From NCBI GenBank assembly GCA_910592005.1, contig CAJVPP010000887.1:1-24972 (forward strand): a stretch of 24,972 nt of DNA, given 5' to 3'. The DNA comes from Funneliformis mosseae. Its lineage: Eukaryota > Glomeromycota > Glomeromycetes > Glomerales > Glomeraceae. Under the pieces are notes generated by a model. The model was not told the DNA's origin. It did not search any database and worked only from the letters and a program-made list of their open reading frames with translations. This document shows positions 19,601-24,972 of this stretch, in pieces (positions within the stretch are counted from its first letter, which is position 1; each line of letters opens with the position of its first letter). The translations under genes were made by a program, and so were the position numbers.

Positions 19601-21487
19601 GTATTAGGATATAGCATTCTTCGTAGACGCAAATGTTGCGCGGATACGGGATTTGGAAGCTGTTCTATGACGGTTAGTGTGATAAGTTAAAGATTTTTAG
19701 TCCGGAACATATAACCTGTTGTACTAGATTTAATGCAAAAAGTAAAGGATATGCAAAATAGCTTTCGACAATGGTAACCATTGATTGAACATTGATATTA
19801 ACAAAGCACGTGTATCCTTCGATCTCATATCTCGTGGTAAAATTTTCAAATTAAGTGTCTTAACTATCTTTTCAATCTTTTCTCGATTGCTAAATAAACA
19901 TGTTCAGAATTTTTGATTATTATACGTAAACAATAACGATAAATAAAAAATATATATCTATATATATTTTTTGAAAATTGTGGAAGAGTTGCCAGTTAAA
20001 TCACTACGTCTGATTCATTACTTGACTTTACTGGCAACGTCCCAGATATTACAATATAATGACTTACTTATTAATAACAACAGAATCATAAACTGCCCAA
20101 ATATTCTCCAAAACAAATTGAACGAATAATGGTTTCAATTGACGACCTTTCAAATGTTTATATTGCAATAATCGTTTCGTTTTTGGTTCAAGATAATAAT
20201 CGCCCCAAAGTACTTTACGTAGTTTATTTTCTTTCATGCCCAACTTTGCGGCATATAATTGAGCGAATTGTTCGACTCTATCACCCAGATCGGATTATCA
20301 CTGTAAACAAATGATTTTGATTTGGAGGGGAGGATTTGACATAATGAATAATTAAATTCGGAGATGATAACTTACCTAAACGCCCAACCATCAATTGCAC
20401 TTGCAAAAACAACGTTTCCCGAATCTGGAGTAAAATAAATGTTCGAATCATCACGATCTTCCAATGACAATTCTAATGTATTATATGGTTCCACTGATTG
20501 TTCACTTCCTTCTCGCGAAAGTCTTTCCTATTAGGATATCAAAGAAGATAGATATTTATTCAACTTATTTGATATATGCAATAATATATAAAAAATTAAA
20601 CCGCACCTTTTCAGCATCATGCCTTCTAGTTTCTTCTTCCATCATATCACCAGCAAAAAAAGTTCCCATGACAGCATTCACTTGTTCCAGAATTTTATTT
20701 AAATGAACATATGCTTCAAGAGGTGTTAATCTCAATTCAGTTATAAGCCGGTCAATTTTATTTAATACTAAAATAGGTCGAACATTTTCGATCCATGCTT
20801 GTCGGAGAACCGCATGTGTCTTTTTCAACATTTTTTTTTTTTAAAAAAAAAAAGTATTGATATAATTTCGTTATTTTTAAATTTTATTTATTATAAAATT
20901 AATTAATATATACAAATTCTAATAAACTTGATAAAAAAAAAGACTACTATTAAACATCTAATTTTGTTAATCCAATATCACACCTGTGTACAGACTCCTT
21001 CAACAGCATCGACAAGTATTAATGCACCATCACATAATCTCGATGCTGTCGAGACTTCACTGGTAAAATCAACGTGTCCAGGAGCATCAATAAGATTTAT
21101 CAGATATTCATCAGAGTTTGTGTTATTTTCTTTGATTTATACGAATAAGATAAAGAGAATTAATACAAATTTATAAACTTCAGTGACCTCAAAGAAAAGG
21201 AAAATGGATCAAAAACCACCTTGACCTTCCACAAAGTCTCTAAAGATGTTGAAGTATAGTGATATTCCACTAGCTTCCATCGTTATTCCTCTTTCTTGTT
21301 CATCTTCTCTACTATCAAGATATCTTACTTTACCTGCAAGCCTATTAGAAATAATTCCATTGGAAGCTAATAAAGAGTCTGAAAGAGTAGTTTTTCCATG
21401 ATCGACATGTGCTAAAATACAAATATTCCTTATATTTTCTTCTTTCGACTGTAACTTGATAAGTTGAGATGCTGTAACTAACGGCAT
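16670..21487 (-). CDS. EFL1: Elongation factor-like GTPase 1 (60S maturation)
   Basis: EFL1 (yeast Ria1) is a cytoplasmic EF-2-like GTPase that, with SBDS/Sdo1, releases eIF6 from pre-60S subunits. Exons, read downward: 21487-21220, 21129-20984, 20819-20607, 20527-20376, 20277-20068, 19889-19753, 19676-18955, 18879-18837, 18745-18624, 18528-18432, 18365-18028, 17949-17875, 17795-17545, 17468-17349, 17266-17129, 17064-17013, 16944-16818, 16735-16670. G motifs: AHVDHGKT (26-33), GITM (67-70), DAPGH (104-108), NKID (158-161), SAID (252-255). Later landmarks: [65 protein letters not shown] and EHAEKQRTL at the C-terminus. Length is about 1081 residues if a 31-nt frame disturbance in exon 11 is discounted, near the family's 1100-1120. 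Two introns are U12-type; the rest are GT-AG. Exon 11 keeps conserved sequence in two frames and may be broken or mis-sequenced. Confidence 0.92.
17796..17874 (-). other. EFL1: U12-type GT-AG intron in EFL1
   Basis: On the minus strand the intron opens with GTATCCTTT, an exact match to the minor-spliceosome 5' splice site. It has a TTCTTAAC branch-like site (17818-17811), with its A 16 nt before the AG end. It joins the exon ending in ERKS (phase 2) in frame to [14 protein letters not shown]. The other GT introns of the gene have ordinary donors such as GTAAGT. Confidence 0.8.
19677..19752 (-). other. EFL1: U12-type AT-AC intron in EFL1
   Basis: On the minus strand the intron opens with ATATCCTTT (exact U12 consensus) and ends in AC, 76 nt long. 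A TCTTTAACTT branch site (19693-19684) puts the branch A 10 nt from the 3' end. Splicing joins WLPLSKAIL to [14 protein letters not shown] in frame, matching EFL1 residue for residue in spacing. No GT donor is available: the exon frame hits a stop before any usable one. Confidence 0.85.
19988..20038. repeat. Inverted repeat inside an EFL1 intron
   Basis: GTTGCCAGTTAAA (19988-20000) pairs with TTTACTGGCAAC (20027-20038), a 12-bp stem with one bulged T and a 26-nt loop. It lies in the longest EFL1 intron (19890-20067, 178 nt). It may be a hairpin in the pre-mRNA or the relic of a small inserted element. Confidence 0.55.
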
Positions 21488-21549
21488 TTTGATTTATATT
21501 TATTTTTTATTTTTTATTTTTTGATTTTGATTTTATGTTTAAAATTAGA

Positions 21550-21557
21550 TCACGTGA
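21550..21557. promoter_or_regulatory. TCACGTGA E-box upstream of EFL1
   Basis: Palindromic TCACGTGA, 63 nt upstream of the EFL1 ATG. CACGTG is the core bound by bHLH factors such as fungal Cbf1/Pho4 types. Position in the proximal promoter is suggestive; the regulator is unknown. A second TCACGTGA at 16340 is downstream of the gene. Confidence 0.35.
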
Positions 21558-22134
21558 TAATTTAGCCGTGATTCTATTTTAGGCAAATAAATCTGATCTA
21601 TTAAGTAATCGTAAAATAAAAAATGCATACTTTGCATTTTTGGTAATGTAATAATTGTTTTAATAATGCTTATCAATGAAAATCATATAAGATTCAAAAT
21701 CGAAAATCGTCAACTATACTCACCATTCCTCTCATATATTTATCTGCATATCAAGCAACTAAGAAACTTGGAATATTATCAAATACCTTACATTGATGGC
21801 TAAAGCAAGAAAAAATTACTGTTAAAACATCTTCTTACCTTTACAACATATCTTTTATTTTTCCAAAGTTGATTTTCCAAAATACTGATAATACTACCAC
21901 TTCTATCACCTTTACTAAAAAAGATTCCTTTATGTTTGAATCTTTAGCACTAAGTAAAAAGAGGATCTTATGTAGCAGAAGTAACTTCTTAGCTTTCAAT
22001 TCTCAACCTATAAACTTATTAGTAACATCAGCCCATATATCAACTTCAAATGATCAGAATTTAAAACCTTATTAAAATAGACAAGTAGTATAATGAACTC
22101 ACAAATACTTGATGAAAAACCTAAATTATATATA
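21558..22134. other. EFL1 upstream flank with a possible HTH fragment
   Basis: AT-rich DNA between the EFL1 promoter and the Tc1-like element. On the plus strand at about 21743-21802 the frame reads SAYQATKKLGILSNTLH, then a TGA, then WLK. This resembles a psq-type helix-turn-helix of transposases. The same neighbourhood has a 68-codon open stretch (21869-22075) with no known motif. It is probably a transposon remnant; nothing is intact. Confidence 0.3.
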
Positions 22135-22161
22135 CTGAGGAGGGGAAAAAAAATATTGCAC
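22135..22161 (+). repeat. Left terminal inverted repeat
   Basis: 27 bp starting CTGAGGAGGGG and ending ATATTGCAC. It pairs with the right end (23449-23479) with a 4-nt length difference in the A-rich middle. Confidence 0.8.
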
Positions 22162-22341
22162 AGCTTAAAAATAAAAATTTAAATAAATTTTTTATAAGTT
22201 ACTAGTCATGTGATTTTTATACCGAATAGGTTAGCAATTGCTTTAAAGGGATATTTGTTTATTGTTTTGATTAAATGTGTAACAATTAATAAATTCACTT
22301 TTTAAAAAACCAAAATTTTGACCTTTGCGTATAAACACGTA

Positions 22342-23375
22342 ATGAGCCTCGCTAAAGAATTAACTCTTATGCAAAAAGGAGACATAATAACAGCCAATAA
22401 ATTGAGTCACATAAATTCAGAGATTGCAAAAACTGTAGGATGTTATCAAATAACTATTTCAAGATATCTTGCAGCTTATAAATTAGAAGAACCTTTCAAA
22501 AAATGATCAGATTGATCATGCTTAATTGATAATCAAGGAAGGCAAAGATTAAAGGTTGAAGTTCTCAAAAGTAAAGAATTGAGACAGAAAAATTTAGCAG
22601 ATATTACTAAAATAATTTCTGTTAAAAATAATAAACTAATCTCTAAAAGAACTATTCGCTGTACACTTCATAAAGAAAATGTGTCTTCTTGTATTTCTCA
22701 AAAAAAACCTTTAATTTTAGCAATTAATAAGACTAAAAAACTTGCATAAATAATGGAAAGAAAAGATTAGACCATTGAAGACTGAAAAAAAATAGTCTAG
22801 ACAAACAAATCCACTTTTTCTCAATTTCACAAATCTGGATGAGAACGAGTGTAGTGAGAATCAGAAGATGAATTTCATGAAAATTGTATTGCATTGACTG
22901 TAAAACATTCTCCTTAAAGGATGTTTTGAGCATATTTTTTCTTTTTAAAGTTAAGACCCATTATACCACTTAAAAGTTCAGTTACTAGAGAAGTTTACAA
23001 AGGTGTTTTTGCTACTTATGCAGTTCTAACCTCGAGGAATTTTCTGAAAAATAAAAAAACATTTATTTTTTAGGAAGATAATGCGCCAGTTCACACTTCA
23101 AAGATTCACAAGAATTTTTGCTTTCTCAAAAGGTAGATTTACTTCTATGATCTACTCAAAGTCCTGATCTTAACCCAACTGAGAGTATGTGATCTATAGT
23201 TAAGATAGAAATTCGAAAATGCAATCTTCAACCTTTAAGCATTTCTGAGCTTGAAAAGGCAGTAAAAGAAGCATGGGATGTGATATCGCAAAAAGAGTAC
23301 TGAAATTTGATGCGATCAATATCAAATAGAATTCAAGTTATAATCAATTCCAATAGAGGATATACTAAATATTAA
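22342..23375 (+). pseudogene. Broken DD34E transposase
   Basis: The ATG at 22342 opens into a helix-turn-helix region (INSEIAKTVGCYQITISRYL), which binds the element's ends in this family. A TGA at 22504 stops it. The same frame then holds Tc1 landmarks: TNKS at the first catalytic position (22801-22812, family D-E-S), NCIALTVKHSP, and EDNAPVHTSK (second Asp, about 23077). A frameshift near 23110-23120 leads to QSPDLNPTE (third acidic residue), 34 residues from the second Asp if the shift is discounted, so DD34E. In-frame stops at 22783, 22798, 22840, 22852, 22855, 22927, 23071, 23148, 23190 and 23301 mostly sit where the family has Trp. The first catalytic Asp reads as Asn. Non-functional. 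Confidence 0.85.
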
Positions 23376-23448
23376 TGTTAATTTTCAAAAAATAAAAAAA
23401 AATTGTATGTTTTTGTAAAAAATAAAAAATTATTGAAAAAATAAAAAC

Positions 23449-23479
23449 GTGCAATACTTTTGTCTACCCCCTCCTTTGG
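23449..23479 (-). repeat. Right terminal inverted repeat
   Basis: 31 bp. Read on the minus strand it starts CCAAAGGAGGGGG and ends GTATTGCAC, matching the left end apart from a few substitutions and a 4-nt insertion. Confidence 0.8.
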
Positions 23480-24972
23480 TAAATATAAAAGAAGAAAAAG
23501 ATTTTAACAAAAGGAAGACAAATATTATAGAGATTATATAATAGGAAGAATATAAATTTCTTCAAACAGTCATATGATTAGGATTATATCTTAAAGATAT
23601 ACATAATAAAGTACTTGCAAATATAATTGATAAATTTATTAATGAAACTTTAATAGCTAGAAAAAATATTATGTAATAAAATTTAAAAGCTGTGAAAAAA
23701 TCATTATTATCATTTAGATTTAAGAAAAATTTATATCAAATAATAACTATTCACATACAAAATTTTTTAAAAAAAAATAAAACCATTTTTATATTAAATA
23801 TTTTTATAATTCTTTGATTTTATCATTAAAATAATATAAACCTAATAAATTAAAAGATAAAAAATATGAATTATATTCATTTTATTTTGAAATACAAAGA
23901 AAATGTATAATAGTTATTACAAAAGATAGATTATAATTGTAAATTTATATATATATAAAAGACAAATTAATAGATATATTATTAGATATATAAACACAAA
24001 AACAGGTCTGTAAAATATAAACAGAAGTTCATATTATTTCAATTGATCTATTTTATTTACATAGTATTTCTCAATAAAAGATGCAGGTAAAATAAAAAAA
24101 GATAATACTGATCAAAATAATCTAAATCAGCTAGAAATCAGATAGTTAAATTTAAGTTAATTTTGATATTATTAAATTAATTCACTTCTAATCATTTGGA
24201 TTTGATCAGATTTCAGAAGAATAAGCTTCATATGCATTGCCAACTGATAATAAACAAATAGAGATAATTTCTAAATAATGGATCATATTCACAGAAATAT
24301 AAACTCATATTGATAATTATTATCTGATGAAATTGTGTGACCTAATCAATGATCTGAATTTTTCAATTTAAAAAAATGAAATTTTTGATTATTTTTTAAC
24401 ATTATATGACTAATTAAATTTTTACACATAAAAATTGTGTTTTTAAAAAAATTTAATAAAAATGAATAATTTATAACTTAATAAAATCTTTAACTAAAGG
24501 CCATGACATTTATTAAGTAATATTTTAGGGGGTAGAGGATAGAAGACTAGTTATAGTAAAATCTTACATTAATATGAATTTAATATCATATGAAATATAG
24601 TGGCTTAGTTTATTTTAAATATGTAATACAAAAAATTTTTATAAAATAATATTGTAACTTTATTTAAATATTATATCTATTTCATTTATAAATTCCTATC
24701 CTAATACTCTCTATCTAACATATAACTTCTTAGTAGAATTTTAACATATAGAATAAGATGTTTTAGTAGCTAGAAATATACAGTTTCTGACGAAAAGAAT
24801 GATAGTAGAAGACTGCATCTATTTTAGATTGCAGTTTCACCACTTTCAGACATTGGAATCTGAATTAAAAAGGTAAGTTAAAAAATAAGGTTTGTTATTT
24901 ATTTTTATTTTGATTTCCTTTCCAAAACTATGCTAAGCTCTTTAAAAATACAAAGAAATTCTGTTAAGTCAC
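23480..24972. other. AT-rich gene-free region
   Basis: About 1.5 kb with stops in all frames and no recognisable protein motif, RNA gene or tandem array. A G-rich patch (AGGGGGTAGAGGATAG near 24527-24542) stands out from the background and could be the end of another decayed element, but no partner end was found. Confidence 0.55.

Larger units (their letters stand above)
22135..23479 (+). mobile_element. Degenerate Tc1/mariner (Tc1-like) transposon
   Basis: A 1345-bp element bounded by imperfect terminal inverted repeats and flanked on both sides by TA (22133-22134 and 23480-23481), the usual Tc1/mariner target duplication. It contains one transposase reading frame on the plus strand (22342-23375), heavily interrupted by stops. 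Size, ends and transposase motifs all fit the superfamily. It cannot move on its own, though its ends might still be recognised by an active relative. Confidence 0.88.

Noticed and set aside
20278..20304. Upstream acceptor TTTACAG (ending near 20304) for EFL1 exon 5
   Set aside because: It gives the wrong frame. The acceptor ending GTGATAG at 20278 restores the frame and gives DGWAFRVEQFA with the spacing expected for EFL1.
1..24972. CRISPR arrays, tRNA or rRNA genes, bacterial operons
   Set aside because: No spaced direct-repeat array, no sequence fitting a tRNA B box with paired arms, and no rRNA-like segment was seen. Gene structure is clearly eukaryotic.

Overview
The window looks like nuclear DNA of an arbuscular mycorrhizal fungus, most likely Rhizophagus irregularis or a close relative. 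This is inferred from very AT-rich intergenic DNA, genes split by short (about 64-180 nt) introns with T-rich 3' ends, a MATA_HMG transcription factor, remnants of Crinkler-type (nuclease/kinase and P-loop NTPase) effector-like genes, and a decayed Tc1/mariner transposon. No species-diagnostic marker is present, so the assignment is inference.

Layout. 1-4260 is an AT-rich, decayed zone: gene-free sequence (1-1571), a broken nuclease-kinase gene on the minus strand (1572-3060), a tiny ORF (3293-3448, minus) and a broken P-loop NTPase gene (3666-4130, plus). 5392-6552 (minus) is an intact single-exon MATA_HMG protein, with a TATA box and about 3.6 kb of non-coding DNA upstream. 10175-13582 (plus, 8 exons, 951 aa) is a spindle-type protein whose ends and C-terminal module resemble vertebrate CKAP2. 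13929-15610 (minus, 5 exons, 435 aa) is THO complex subunit 7 with a long acidic tail; it converges on the CKAP2-like gene. 16670-21487 (minus, 18 exons, about 1081 aa) is the ribosome-assembly GTPase EFL1/Ria1. 22135-23479 is a Tc1-like element with terminal inverted repeats and a transposase ruined by stops, followed by gene-free AT-rich DNA to the end.

The most interesting observation is in EFL1. Two of its introns carry exact 9-nt U12-type (minor spliceosome) 5' splice sites. One is an AT-AC intron (19677-19752), the other a GT-AG intron (17796-17874). Both have U12-like branch sites close to the 3' end, and both are required by the frame and by homology to EFL1. An ordinary GT-AG gene finder would break this gene. 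A separate 31-nt frame disturbance (about 18199-18233) is not explained by a convincing intron.

Functionally the central genes are housekeeping or regulatory: mRNA export and transcription (THOC7), 60S subunit maturation (EFL1), spindle/cell-cycle (CKAP2-like, with MCB boxes and a KEN box), and an HMG regulator. Both flanks are decayed effector-like or transposon sequence. There is no sign of an operon or of one shared pathway. Exon structures were built by hand from splice signals, frame and remembered family conservation; no transcript evidence was available.
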